Of a stretch of 34,829 nt of DNA, positions 1 to 7,909 are shown one piece after another. The DNA is from Xanthobacteraceae bacterium (GTDB lineage: Bacteria > Pseudomonadota > Alphaproteobacteria > Rhizobiales > Xanthobacteraceae). The notes under the pieces are model-generated. The model searched no databases. It saw only the letters and a program-made list of their open reading frames with translations, and was not told the DNA's origin. Position 1 is the first letter of the stretch; each line of letters begins with the position of its first letter. The stretch covers positions 1 to 34,829 of the forward strand of contig JARLIY010000020.1 of assembly GCA_031291475.1 (NCBI GenBank). The letters run 5' to 3'. The translations under genes were made by a program, and so were the position numbers.

Positions 1-43
1 CCGACTTCGCGATGTCGAGACCGATTGTCGTGACCGTTTGCAT
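1..43 (-). CDS. IS110-family transposase, N-terminal fragment at window edge
   Basis: Reading leftward from the ATG at 43-41 gives MQTVTTIGLDIAKS and then the window ends. IGLDIAKS is the characteristic opening of IS110-family transposases, where the Asp is the first acidic residue of the RuvC-like DEDD catalytic domain. Only 14 codons are visible, so it cannot be told whether the gene is intact. A GGAGGAG ribosome site lies 6-8 bases upstream of the start codon and supports this start. Confidence 0.75.
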   Translation of the reverse strand, partial: MQTVTTIGLDIAKS

Positions 44-180
44 GGGTAGCTCCTCCGAATCGTGGGAGCCCAATCAGCACCCACATCCATGGCACTCTCG
101 TGCCGGTGGAGGAGCCGTCCACAGCATCAATAGGCGACATCACTCCATCGCGTCGCGGGTCTGTTTTAACCTTCGCACAG
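44..180 (-). ncRNA. Candidate bridge RNA (seekRNA) region of the IS110 element
   Basis: In IS110-group elements the stretch between the left end and the transposase start is known to encode a structured guide (bridge) RNA, transcribed in the transposase direction. The corresponding stretch here contains a perfect 5-bp hairpin with a GAGA loop (91-104). It also has complementary GGCTCC/GGAG tracts around 50-70 and 105-117 that could pair. The ends of any RNA and its target-binding loops cannot be defined by eye. The call is positional plus family knowledge, not direct recognition of an RNA motif. Confidence 0.3.
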
Positions 181-192
181 TCCAGTTGAGCA

Positions 193-230
193 GAAAAAGT
201 CCCGCCGCGAAGCATTGGCCCGCGGCGGGT
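193..230 (-). terminator. Rho-independent terminator of the molybdoenzyme operon
   Basis: On the minus strand a perfect 9-bp GC-rich stem (CCCGCCGCG / CGCGGCGGG, 201-209 with 221-229) with an 11-base loop is followed by A-C and a run of five T (198-194). It lies about 30 bases past the stop codon of the molybdopterin subunit gene, so it should end that transcript before the IS110 element. Confidence 0.8.
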
Positions 231-258
231 TTGGTAGGTCGGGAGGACAGGTAACGGC

Positions 259-2475
259 TTAGGCCAGCGCCGCTTTCACCCGCTCCGGCGTCATCGGCAT
301 ATGCCGCAGCCGTTTGCCGGTGAGTTGAGCCACGGCATTGGCAATGGCCGGGGCGACGGCCGGAACGCCCACCTCGCCGATGCCGGTCGGTGCGTTGTCC
401 GTGGCGATGATCTTGGTGTGGATCGGCGGGATATCCGCCATGCGCAGCACCGGATAGTCGTGGAAATTGGTAGCCTGCGCGGCGCCATCTTTGAATGCCA
501 ATTCCTCTACCAGCGCCGCGCTCAGCCCGAACACGACAGCGCTTTCAAGCTGGGCGTGGACATGGTTCGGCTGCAACACGATGCCCGGATCGACCGCAAT
601 CCAGTAATTGTGGACGGTGATCTTTCCGGTTTTCTGATCCACCGAAACCTCCGCCACGCCGGCGGTGTAGGTGCCGTGATAGTCGGAGAATGCGATGCCC
701 ATCCCGTGGTCCGGCCGCTTCTTGGAGAATTCGGACATTTCCGCCGCGGCCTTGATCACCGCGTTGGCGCGAGACTGGTTTCTGGTCAGCTCCAGACGAA
801 GCGCCAGCGGGTCTTTTCCGCCAGCCGCGGCAACCTCGTCGAGGAAAGCCTCGGCGGCGAACTTGTTGTAGCCAGCGCCGATGCCGCGCCACGGCCAGAC
901 GCGCATCCCGTGATTGGCGCGCACGCCTTCGGCGAGCGCGTGCGGAATGTCGTAGCAGGCCTGGTCCAAGCCACGCCAACCGATCAGGTCGTCGCCGCCG
1001 CTTGCCTCGTAGGACGGAGGGGCGGCGAGCGCGGAGACGTTCTCGGACACCAGCCGATGGTACCAGCCGAGCACGTTGTTTCTGCCGTCAAGGCCCGCCT
1101 TGAGCACGTGGTAGCTCATCGGCCGCGGGCGCGCCGCCGCCAAATCGTCGGGGCGCGTCAGCAGGAGCTTCACCGGCTTTTTCACGATGCTGGACAATAT
1201 GACCGCCTGGATCGCGATATCGGGCGCGATCCGCCGGCCATACCCGCCACCGAGATATTGCTGGTGCACGACAATCTTGTCCGGCGTCGTCTTCAGAATG
1301 CCGGACACGATGAAGGCGATGAGCGCTGCGAACTGGGTGCCGGTCCAGATTTCCGCGGACTTGCCGTCTTCGGCGACGGCGGCGACCGCGTTCATCGGCT
1401 CCATTTGCGCGTGGTAGCAGAACGCGGTCTGGTAAGACGCTTCCACCACTTTCGCGCCGGGAAGAACGTCCCACACTTCGCCGACTTTGTACGCGGTGCG
1501 AGCGGGTGCTTTCCGGTCCTGGCCGAGCTTGGCGTACTCCTCCATTGCCTTGTCAGAATCGAAGCCCTTGGCCGGGCTCTCCGCCATATCCCACGTCACC
1601 TTCAACGCATCGCGGGCGGCCTGGGTCGCTTCCACGCTGGTGCCAATGACGGCAACGCCGAAGGGCAGCGGAATAACTGCGGCGATGCCCTTCATTTTAC
1701 CGACGTCGTCGGCGTTGGCGACCGATGCCTTCGCGCCTTCGGCCGGCGCTTCCATCAAGGTGGCATACAGCATGCCCGGAACGTCGGCGTCGATGCCGTA
1801 CTTCGCGCTGCCGTTGACTTTCAACGGAACGTCGACGCGGCCGATATCGGCGCGGCCGATCAGCTTGAACTGCGATGGCTTCTTGAGATCGGCTTCGGCG
1901 ATCTTCGGCGGATCCTTCGGGACGGTGGCGAACTTTACGACATCGCCGTAACCGATCTTCCGCTTCGACTTGTCGTGAATGACGGAACCGTCCGCCGTCG
2001 TCAGCTCCGCGGCTGGGACCTTCCATTGCTCGGCGACATTGTCGATCAGCACCCGGCGCGCCTGCGCGCCGGCGATGCGGAGCGAGTGGAAGTAGCCGGG
2101 AACCGAGGTGCTGCCGGCGGTGACCTGCGCCCCGTTAAAGAACGGGTGCGGATTGCCATAAAGCGGCGGGATCGGGGGAGCGAATTCCGCCTTTACCTTC
2201 GACCAATCGGCATCGAGTTCTTCCGCAAGCACCAGCGGCAGCGAGGTCATCACGCCCTGGCCCATTTCCGCGGTTGGACAGAGCAGCGTCACAGTGCCGT
2301 CCGTGCTGATGGTGACCCAGGCATTAAGCGTGCTCGCGTCGGCGGCGAGCGCTTGTGCGCTCCGGCCGAGCATGCCGCCGCCAAGCGTAAAGGCGAAGGT
2401 CAGGCCGGCGGCGCCTTTGACAAAGCCCCGGCGATCCATTGCGGTCGCGGATTCGCGATTGATATGCGCGGTCAT
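259..2475 (-). CDS. Xanthine oxidase-family molybdopterin-binding subunit (IorB/PaoC-like), TAT-exported
   Basis: A 738-residue large subunit of a molybdenum hydroxylase of the isoquinoline 1-oxidoreductase beta / periplasmic aldehyde oxidase type. The N-terminus carries a twin-arginine signal (DRRGFVKGAAG, Arg 15-16) followed by a hydrophobic stretch ending near AQALA, so the enzyme should fold in the cytoplasm and act in the periplasm. Near the C-terminus GIGEVGVPAV contains the Glu (about residue 701) expected to be the catalytic base at the Mo site. It starts 3 bases after the stop of the 2Fe-2S subunit gene, with an AGGAGGG ribosome site, so the two are translated together. The natural substrate is unknown. 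Next to an aromatic aldehyde dehydrogenase, an aromatic aldehyde or N-heterocycle is plausible. No cytochrome c subunit gene is seen beside it. Confidence 0.88.
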   Translation of the reverse strand: MTAHINRESATAMDRRGFVKGAAGLTFAFTLGGGMLGRSAQALAADASTLNAWVTISTDGTVTLLCPTAEMGQGVMTSLPLVLAEELDADWSKVKAEFAPPIPPLYGNPHPFFNGAQVTAGSTSVPGYFHSLRIAGAQARRVLIDNVAEQWKVPAAELTTADGSVIHDKSKRKIGYGDVVKFATVPKDPPKIAEADLKKPSQFKLIGRADIGRVDVPLKVNGSAKYGIDADVPGMLYATLMEAPAEGAKASVANADDVGKMKGIAAVIPLPFGVAVIGTSVEATQAARDALKVTWDMAESPAKGFDSDKAMEEYAKLGQDRKAPARTAYKVGEVWDVLPGAKVVEASYQTAFCYHAQMEPMNAVAAVAEDGKSAEIWTGTQFAALIAFIVSGILKTTPDKIVVHQQYLGGGYGRRIAPDIAIQAVILSSIVKKPVKLLLTRPDDLAAARPRPMSYHVLKAGLDGRNNVLGWYHRLVSENVSALAAPPSYEASGGDDLIGWRGLDQACYDIPHALAEGVRANHGMRVWPWRGIGAGYNKFAAEAFLDEVAAAGGKDPLALRLELTRNQSRANAVIKAAAEMSEFSKKRPDHGMGIAFSDYHGTYTAGVAEVSVDQKTGKITVHNYWIAVDPGIVLQPNHVHAQLESAVVFGLSAALVEELAFKDGAAQATNFHDYPVLRMADIPPIHTKIIATDNAPTGIGEVGVPAVAPAIANAVAQLTGKRLRHMPMTPERVKAALA

Positions 2476-2478
2476 GAC

Positions 2479-2937
2479 TCAGCCCTCCTTCGAGGCGCGC
2501 TCAATGGCGCGAACAATGCGTGGATACGTGCCGCAGCGGCAGATATTGCCGTTCATGTGCTCGACGATCTGCTCGCGCGTCGGAGATTTGGTCTTCGCCA
2601 GCAGCGAGGCGGCTTGCATGATCTGGCCGGACTGACAGTAGCCGCATTGCGGCACCTGTTCGGCGATCCACGCTTTCTGCAACGGATGGCTGGAATTCGG
2701 CGACAAGCCTTCGATGGTCGTTACCTTCTTGCCGGTGACTTCCGACATCTGCGTCTGGCAAGAGCGCACCGCCTTGCCGTCGAGATGCACGGTACAGGCG
2801 CCGCACAGGCCGGCGCCGCAGCCGAATTTCGTGCCTGAAAGTTTGAGATGTTCGCGAATGACCCACAAAAGTGGCGTGTCGGCATCAGCCTCAACGCTTG
2901 CGGGTTTGCCGTTGACCGTAATGGCAAACGTCGTCAT
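2479..2937 (-). CDS. (2Fe-2S)-binding subunit of molybdenum hydroxylase (IorA/PaoA-like)
   Basis: A 152-residue protein with the two iron-sulfur domains of xanthine oxidase-family small subunits. The plant-ferredoxin-like N-terminal half has Cys 40, 45, 48 and 60 (CGAGLCGAC...C). The all-helical second half has Cys 98, 101, 133 and 135 (CGYC...CRC). All eight ligands are present. It passes electrons from the Mo subunit encoded immediately downstream. The start at 2937 is preceded by a GGGAGG ribosome site and fits the usual family length. A longer in-frame reading back to 3099 has no family resemblance and is rejected. No signal peptide is visible, so it is presumably carried across the membrane with its TAT-tagged partner. 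Confidence 0.92.
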   Translation of the reverse strand: MTTFAITVNGKPASVEADADTPLLWVIREHLKLSGTKFGCGAGLCGACTVHLDGKAVRSCQTQMSEVTGKKVTTIEGLSPNSSHPLQKAWIAEQVPQCGYCQSGQIMQAASLLAKTKSPTREQIVEHMNGNICRCGTYPRIVRAIERASKEG

Positions 2938-3470
2938 GAGGACCTCCCCTTCGTTCGGTCTCGTGCGATATGGCTTACGTTGATCCGCGCGTCGTTGAGT
3001 GCCGCGCGCGGTTTCGCGTTGTCCGCATGTCGGACGTCCGCGCTCTATTGGTAAGACTATTTTAGAACCGGAACAAGGTTCGCCGGCCGCAATGTGCAAA
3101 ATCGCTGCGCGTAGTGGGCGGTTGCCCGCAATATCGCCGCTTCTGAGGGAATATCCTTCAGGATCTCATGCCCGCTATTTCAGGCGTGCACCACCGGAGT
3201 CAGGCGTGTGTTGCACCGCGACGAACGACATTCAGGGTCATGAGCGTCATTTTCGGTGCTCTGGCCGGGCGTCCGCTTTGCCCACAAAAGCCGACACGAT
3301 CAGGGGTGCATGATCCCTCTCCATTGGCGATGGCCTTCGGTGCCATCGCGTGTCGAAATTTTTCTGAACCCTCCGGCCGAAAGTTGCCCCTCGGAGCGCA
3401 CGCCGTTGATCTTCACGTCCGACGGTGGCGGGCTTGCCGCCGGACGCGCTAGAGCGCCGTTACCGACGGC
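2938..3470. other. 533-bp intergenic region, no gene supported
   Basis: This region lies between the aldehyde dehydrogenase stop and the 2Fe-2S subunit start, both on the minus strand. It should hold the promoter of the molybdoenzyme operon (2940-3100), though no clear -35/-10 pair is evident to me. Open frames of 70-100 codons exist on the plus strand but lack ribosome sites and resemble low-complexity translated repeats. A weak hairpin (GCCGT/ACGGC, 3456-3470) follows the aldehyde dehydrogenase without a T-run. Confidence 0.5.
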
Positions 3471-4940
3471 TCAGAACGGATAAGGATTCGGCTTCTCCTT
3501 GATCGTCACCCATTGCCATTGGGTGAACTCTTCCCAATTGGCCGGGCCGCCGATGCGGGTGCCGTTGCCGGAAGCTCCGGTGCCGCCGAACGGAACGTGT
3601 GGCTCGTCGGCCACCGTCTGGTCGTTGATGTGCAGGAGCCCGGTATTGAGACGATTGCCGACGGCAAGTGCGTGCCCGACGTCGGCGGAGAACACGCCGG
3701 CCGAGAGGCCATATTCACCGTGATTGGCGAGCTGCACCGCCTCGTCGTCGGTCGAGAACGACGTGATCGCCGCCACCGGCCCGAAGACTTCCTCGTCGAA
3801 CGCGCGCATGCCGGGTTTCACGCCGGTCAGCACGGTCGGGCGATAGAACGGTCCGTCGAATGTGCCTCCCGCTTCAAGCTTGGCGCCGGCCGCTACCGAG
3901 TCCTTGACGATGCCGTGAATGCGCTCCACTTGCGCGCGGGTGATGATCGGCCCTAGCGCCACCTGGCCGAGCGGATCGCCGACCGGCAGATGCTTGGCCT
4001 TGGCCACGAGTTTCTCGGTGAGCGGCGCCACGATCTTGTCCTTGGCCAGCACGCGGCCGGTGGTCATGCAGATCTGCCCCTGATGGAACCAGGCGCCGAA
4101 CGCGATCGCCGAAGCAGTGGCGTCGAGATCGGCGTCTTCCAGCACGATCACAGCGTTCTTGCCGCCAAGCTCGAGCTGCACTTTTTTCAGGTGCTTGCCG
4201 GCGAGTTCGCCGATACGCCGGCCGACGTTGCTCGAACCGGTGAACGACACCATGGCGATGTCGGGATCGGTGCAGATCGCTTCGCCTGCCTCGGCGCCGC
4301 CGGGCAGCACCTGCAACACGCCCTTGGGCAGTTCGGCTTCCTCGAAGATGCGGGCGATGATGAAGCCGCCGGTCAGCGCAGTGCGCGGATCGGGCTTGAG
4401 CACCACCGCGTTGCCGGTGGCGAGGGCGGGCGCCACCGCGCGCATCGACAGGATCAGCGGGAAGTTGAACGGCGAAATGATGCCGACAACGCCACGCGGC
4501 AGGCGTCGGGCGATGCTGATGCGGCCCGGGTCGGAGGGCAGCACCAGGCCCTGCGGCTCGGTGCACATGGCGGCGGAACGATAGAGAATCTCCGTCACCA
4601 TATGGATTTCGAATCCGGCCTTGGCCGGGATGCCCCCGGTCTCGCGCGCGATCCAGGGGATCAGCTCTTCCTGATTATCTTCCAGGATGCGCGCCGCCTT
4701 GCGCAGGATGGCGCCGCGTTTCTCATACGGGGTCGCCGCCCAGCCGGGCTGCGCGGCACGCGCCTCGGCGGCCGCTTTGCGCACATCGGCGGCGGTGGCA
4801 TTGCCGACACGGGTCAGCGTGGCGCCGGTCGCCGGCTCGAGCACGTCCAGCGATCCACCGGCGGCATTATGCCAGTCGGCGCCGAACAGGCGGCCGCGCC
4901 ACGTGCTTTCGATCATGAATTTCGGTGCGGGTACGTTCAT
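3471..4940 (-). CDS. Aldehyde dehydrogenase, benzaldehyde/vanillin dehydrogenase type
   Basis: A 489-residue NAD(P)-dependent aldehyde dehydrogenase. The catalytic set is complete: Asn159 in SPFNFP, Glu257 in LELGGKN and nucleophile Cys291 in GQICMTTGR, with the cofactor-binding FTGSSNVG at 233-240. FHQGQICMTTGR and the FEIHMVTEILY segment resemble benzaldehyde / vanillin dehydrogenases of lignin-monomer pathways. The likely reaction is oxidation of vanillin, 4-hydroxybenzaldehyde or benzaldehyde to the acid. The start at 4940 has a GGGAGGA ribosome site; an upstream extension to 5117 has no family match. It lies 222 bp downstream of the ABC transporter operon on the same strand and may have its own promoter. 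Exact substrate is inferred from context. Confidence 0.88.
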   Translation of the reverse strand: MNVPAPKFMIESTWRGRLFGADWHNAAGGSLDVLEPATGATLTRVGNATAADVRKAAAEARAAQPGWAATPYEKRGAILRKAARILEDNQEELIPWIARETGGIPAKAGFEIHMVTEILYRSAAMCTEPQGLVLPSDPGRISIARRLPRGVVGIISPFNFPLILSMRAVAPALATGNAVVLKPDPRTALTGGFIIARIFEEAELPKGVLQVLPGGAEAGEAICTDPDIAMVSFTGSSNVGRRIGELAGKHLKKVQLELGGKNAVIVLEDADLDATASAIAFGAWFHQGQICMTTGRVLAKDKIVAPLTEKLVAKAKHLPVGDPLGQVALGPIITRAQVERIHGIVKDSVAAGAKLEAGGTFDGPFYRPTVLTGVKPGMRAFDEEVFGPVAAITSFSTDDEAVQLANHGEYGLSAGVFSADVGHALAVGNRLNTGLLHINDQTVADEPHVPFGGTGASGNGTRIGGPANWEEFTQWQWVTIKEKPNPYPF

Positions 4941-4998
4941 AGTGCGGTTCCTCCCCTTGCGAATCCACCGTTTTGGCGGACGATCTCGGGGACGCGAG

Positions 4999-5062
4999 GA
5001 ACCAGCAGGTTCTACAAGGCACCGAGATCGACCAAATGCTATCGAATTCCGCCTGCTGGAAC
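4999..5062. promoter_or_regulatory. Inverted pair of CCAGCAGG motifs upstream of the aldehyde dehydrogenase
   Basis: CCAGCAGG at 5002-5009 sits inside the imperfect palindrome GAACC-AGCA-GGTTC (4999-5012). It recurs inverted as CCTGCTGG at 5052-5059. The centres are 50 bp apart, about 60-120 bp upstream of the aldehyde dehydrogenase start. The arrangement suits a pair of binding sites for a dimeric regulator, but no known family consensus is recognised. Confidence 0.25.
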
Positions 5063-5162
5063 AATAGTAGGGCAGCCCAACGGCTCCGATTTGACGGCCC
5101 TGACTTGGCCAACGCACTCACCCCGCGGCGCGGCGCTCCCCCAAAAGTCCCGGAGCGCAGTC

Positions 5163-6287
5163 TCAGTTCTTGCTTTCCTTCTCGTCGGCGACTTTACCCA
5201 CCCGCACGATCAACCGCCGCCGCACCGGGAACGGGCTGATGTCGTAGAAGCGCGAGATCAGGCCCCAGACTCCGGCCGGAGCAAACAGCATGAGGACGAT
5301 GGCGAGCCCGCCGAGCAAAATCAGATACCAGGAGCCGAGCGACGCCAGGTAATACTGCAGCAGGTAGAAAATCACCACGCCGATGATCGGGCCCTCCATC
5401 GTTCCGATGCCGCCGATGACGACTATGAAGATGACGTAGGCGGTCCAGTCGATCAGCGAGAATGCGGCGTCGGGCGAGATGCGGGCTTTTTGCAGGAAGA
5501 TGAGCGCGCCAACCATGCCGGTGGCGGCGGCGGTGGCGACATAGATAAAAAGTTTGGTGCGAAAAACATCGACGCCGGTGCTCTCGGCGGCGGTTTCGGA
5601 ATCGCCGATGGCCGACAGCGCCAGACCGTGGCGCGATCGCAACAGCCGGTAGACCAGGAAGAACGTGCCGACCGCCAGCGTAAGCGCGAGCCAATAGGAG
5701 AGAATATCGCGCGCCGCGGGTCCGCGCACCGCGAACAGGTTGCGGACGAAATCGAGACCGACCATGGAGGACGCGACGTCCGGCGGCAGCGACGTGCCAG
5801 TGCCGCCGCCCAATTGCTTGACCTGCGCCAGGATGAGCCGGCAGACCTCGGCGACGACCCAGGTGCCGATGGCGAAGTAAGCTCCGCGCAAACGAAACAC
5901 GATCAGCGCCGCCGGTATGGCGACCAGCCCGGCGATGGCGCCGGCCAGCACGATCGAGAGCACCGGGTCGAGGTTTGCCACCACCGTGCAGGCGAACAGC
6001 GCGTAGGCGCCCATGCCGACGAATGCCTGCTGACCGACTGAAATCAGGCCGGCGCTGCCGGCGAGCAGATTCCACAATTGCGCCAGCGCCAGCATGGTGA
6101 AGACGTAGAACAGTTCCTGGAGCAGCACGCGGCTGGCGAAGGCCGGCAGAGCCAAGAGCACGACGATGCCGGGAACGGCGAGGAAGAGCGTCACCGTCGA
6201 CGCACGGGTCGCCGTCGCCACGGCAAAATGCCTTCCGCGGCGATGGCTTTCGCCGAGCCCGAGCTTGATCGGTTCGCCGGTGCCCAT
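5163..6287 (-). CDS. livM: Branched-chain/aromatic acid ABC transporter permease (LivM-type)
   Basis: A 374-residue integral membrane permease with about nine hydrophobic segments. It has the LivM signature pattern: LLAGSAGLISVGQQAFVG near residue 75, FRLRGAYFAIGTW, and IGGIGTMEGPIIG in the loop expected to contact the ATPase. With LivH it forms the membrane channel of a high-affinity uptake system in the inner membrane. The start at 6287 is 11 bp beyond the LivH stop. An upstream extension to 6566 reads an Arg-rich shadow of livH and is rejected. It is the last gene of the operon. The substrate is probably an aromatic acid rather than an amino acid, judged only from the surrounding catabolic genes. 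Confidence 0.9.
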   Translation of the reverse strand: MGTGEPIKLGLGESHRRGRHFAVATATRASTVTLFLAVPGIVVLLALPAFASRVLLQELFYVFTMLALAQLWNLLAGSAGLISVGQQAFVGMGAYALFACTVVANLDPVLSIVLAGAIAGLVAIPAALIVFRLRGAYFAIGTWVVAEVCRLILAQVKQLGGGTGTSLPPDVASSMVGLDFVRNLFAVRGPAARDILSYWLALTLAVGTFFLVYRLLRSRHGLALSAIGDSETAAESTGVDVFRTKLFIYVATAAATGMVGALIFLQKARISPDAAFSLIDWTAYVIFIVVIGGIGTMEGPIIGVVIFYLLQYYLASLGSWYLILLGGLAIVLMLFAPAGVWGLISRFYDISPFPVRRRLIVRVGKVADEKESKN

Positions 6288-6298
6288 GCGGCGGCTCG

Positions 6299-7165
6299 CT
6301 AATCGACCGCGCGCGGAAACAGGCCGCGCGGTCGGATCACCAGCACGATCAGGAACGCCACGTGGCCGGAAAGTATCTGCCACTCGGGGTCGATATGCGC
6401 CCCGACGGTCTGCGCCACGCCGACGACGATGCCGCCGGCAAGCGTTCCCCACAGGCTGCCTAGCCCGCCGATGATCACCGCTTCGAACGCGTAGAGAAGG
6501 CGGGCCGGACCGATGCTCGGATCGAAATTGGCGCGGGCGCCGAGGAAGAATCCGGCGACGGCGCAAACCGCGAGCGCAATACCCATGGTCAGCGCGTAGA
6601 TCGTTTTGTTGTTGATGCCCATGAGTTGGGCGATTTCCACGTCATCGGACGTGGCGCGAAACGCCCGTCCGACCGCGGTGCGGTAAAACACGCCGTTGAG
6701 CAGGAGGATGACGGCGATCGAGGCGGCGAGACAGATCAGCGGCATGACGCCCACGGCGATGCCGCCGCCGAGCGGCAGTGAAGCGCCTTGCAGCGGCCCG
6801 ACATTGAGAAAGCGCGTGTCGGCGGAGAAGGATTCGAGCAGGCCGTTCTGCACGATAATCGACAGCCCGAAAGTGATCAGCAAAGGCGGTAGGATATTGC
6901 GGCCGAGCACGCGATTGAGCATGAGCGATTGCAAGGCGTAGCCCAGCGCGAACATCAGCGGCACGACGATGACGAGCGCGAGCACGATTGGCACTCCCGC
7001 AGTCGCCAGCGCCAGAATCAAAAAGGCGGCGAGCACGATCAGATCGCCATGCGCCAGGTTGACGAGACGCATGATACCGAAAATCACCGACAGGCCGGTG
7101 GCGTAGAGCGCATAAAGTCCGCCGAGCAGGATTCCTTGCAGCACCGTGTCGATCCAGCCGAGCAT
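6299..7165 (-). CDS. livH: Branched-chain/aromatic acid ABC transporter permease (LivH-type)
   Basis: A 288-residue membrane protein with about eight hydrophobic segments and typical LivH stretches: GGLYALYATGLSVIFGIMRL at the N-terminus, VNLAHGDLIVLAAF, and IIGGLGSLWGTLAGG in the cytoplasmic coupling region. It pairs with LivM to form the permease of a five-component ABC importer. The start at 7165 is 3 bp beyond the LivF stop, so translation is probably coupled. Length and hydropathy are normal for the family. Confidence 0.92.
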   Translation of the reverse strand: MLGWIDTVLQGILLGGLYALYATGLSVIFGIMRLVNLAHGDLIVLAAFLILALATAGVPIVLALVIVVPLMFALGYALQSLMLNRVLGRNILPPLLITFGLSIIVQNGLLESFSADTRFLNVGPLQGASLPLGGGIAVGVMPLICLAASIAVILLLNGVFYRTAVGRAFRATSDDVEIAQLMGINNKTIYALTMGIALAVCAVAGFFLGARANFDPSIGPARLLYAFEAVIIGGLGSLWGTLAGGIVVGVAQTVGAHIDPEWQILSGHVAFLIVLVIRPRGLFPRAVD

Positions 7166-7168
7166 CGC

Positions 7169-7885
7169 TCACAATCCGAAATAGGCGGCGTGAATGGCGT
7201 CGCGGGTCAGCTCCGCCGGCCGGCCGGCCAGGCTCACCCGCCCCTCCTGGAAACAATAGGCCCGATCCGCGACCGACATGGCATGAAGAAGGTCCTGCTC
7301 GACCAGGACAACGCTGGTACCGCGCGCTTTGATGTCGGCGAGCGCCGCGTAGATATCGCGGATGACGATCGGAGCGAGGCCGAGGCTGAGCTCGTCGCAA
7401 AGCAGGATGCGCGGGTTTGACATCAGACTCCTGCCGATGGCGACCATCTGTTGCTGGCCGCCCGACAGCGCCGTCGACGGCGTGTGGCGCCGCTCGCGTA
7501 GCATGGGAAACAGCCGATACACCGCCTCGAGGCTCCACGGGCCTTCGCTGCGCCGGCCGTAGGCGCCGACCAGAAGATTTTCCTCCACCGAGAGCGAGGT
7601 GAACAGCCGGCGGCCTTCCGGCACCAGCGAGACGCCGAGCTTGACGATCTCGAATGCCGGCAGCGCGCCGACGTCGCGGCCGTCGAGCCGCACCGCGGCG
7701 GCCGGGCGCGGCAGCAAGCCCGCGATCGCTTTCAGGAAAGTCGATTTGCCGGCGCCGTTGGCGCCGATGATGGCGACCGTCTCGCCCTCATTGAGGGCAA
7801 ACGTGATGCCGAAAAGCGCCTGGAAGTCGCCGTAAAAAGCGGTCAGTTCGCGGGTTTCCAGCACGGCCAAATCCTGCTGCCTCAC
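7169..7885 (-). CDS. livF: ABC transporter ATP-binding protein (LivF-type)
   Basis: A 238-residue ATPase with Walker A GANGAGKST (41-49), signature LSGGQQQM, Walker B ILLCDELSLGLAP and the switch His region LVEQD. All motifs are intact. LivF energises uptake through LivHM together with LivG. The open frame begins with GTG at 7885. A second GTG at 7864 (V8) has an upstream AGGCAGCAGG and is an alternative start. It is separated from livG by 24 bp and from livH by 3 bp. Confidence 0.92.
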   Translation of the reverse strand: MRQQDLAVLETRELTAFYGDFQALFGITFALNEGETVAIIGANGAGKSTFLKAIAGLLPRPAAAVRLDGRDVGALPAFEIVKLGVSLVPEGRRLFTSLSVEENLLVGAYGRRSEGPWSLEAVYRLFPMLRERRHTPSTALSGGQQQMVAIGRSLMSNPRILLCDELSLGLAPIVIRDIYAALADIKARGTSVVLVEQDLLHAMSVADRAYCFQEGRVSLAGRPAELTRDAIHAAYFGL

Positions 7886-7909
7886 GCTTGCTGTCTCACC
7901 GCGAATGCC

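Larger units (their letters stand above)
1..190 (-). mobile_element. Left end of an IS110-family insertion sequence (partial)
   Basis: The first 43 bases encode the N-terminus of an IS110-type transposase reading off the left edge. The bases upstream of it (44 to about 190) look like the long untranslated left end typical of this family. A strong ribosome site (GGAGGAG, minus strand, about 50-56) precedes the start codon. IS110 elements lack terminal inverted repeats, so the outer boundary cannot be read directly. I place it before the terminator of the neighbouring operon at about 193, which is a guess. Family identity rests on the transposase start and on my recollection of similar upstream sequences. 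Confidence 0.7.

Noticed and set aside
301..2838. 845-codon open frame on the plus strand
   Set aside because: It lies opposite the molybdoenzyme genes, is Arg/His-rich and has no family resemblance; it is a GC-rich antisense shadow.
2999..3452. Small plus-strand genes in the gap between the aldehyde dehydrogenase and the 2Fe-2S subunit
   Set aside because: No ribosome sites, no signal or domain features, and several overlapping frames equally open.
3990..6041. 683-codon open frame on the plus strand across the aldehyde dehydrogenase and livM
   Set aside because: Antisense to two well-supported genes and to their promoter gap; composition is shadow-like (Arg, Asp, Gly, His).
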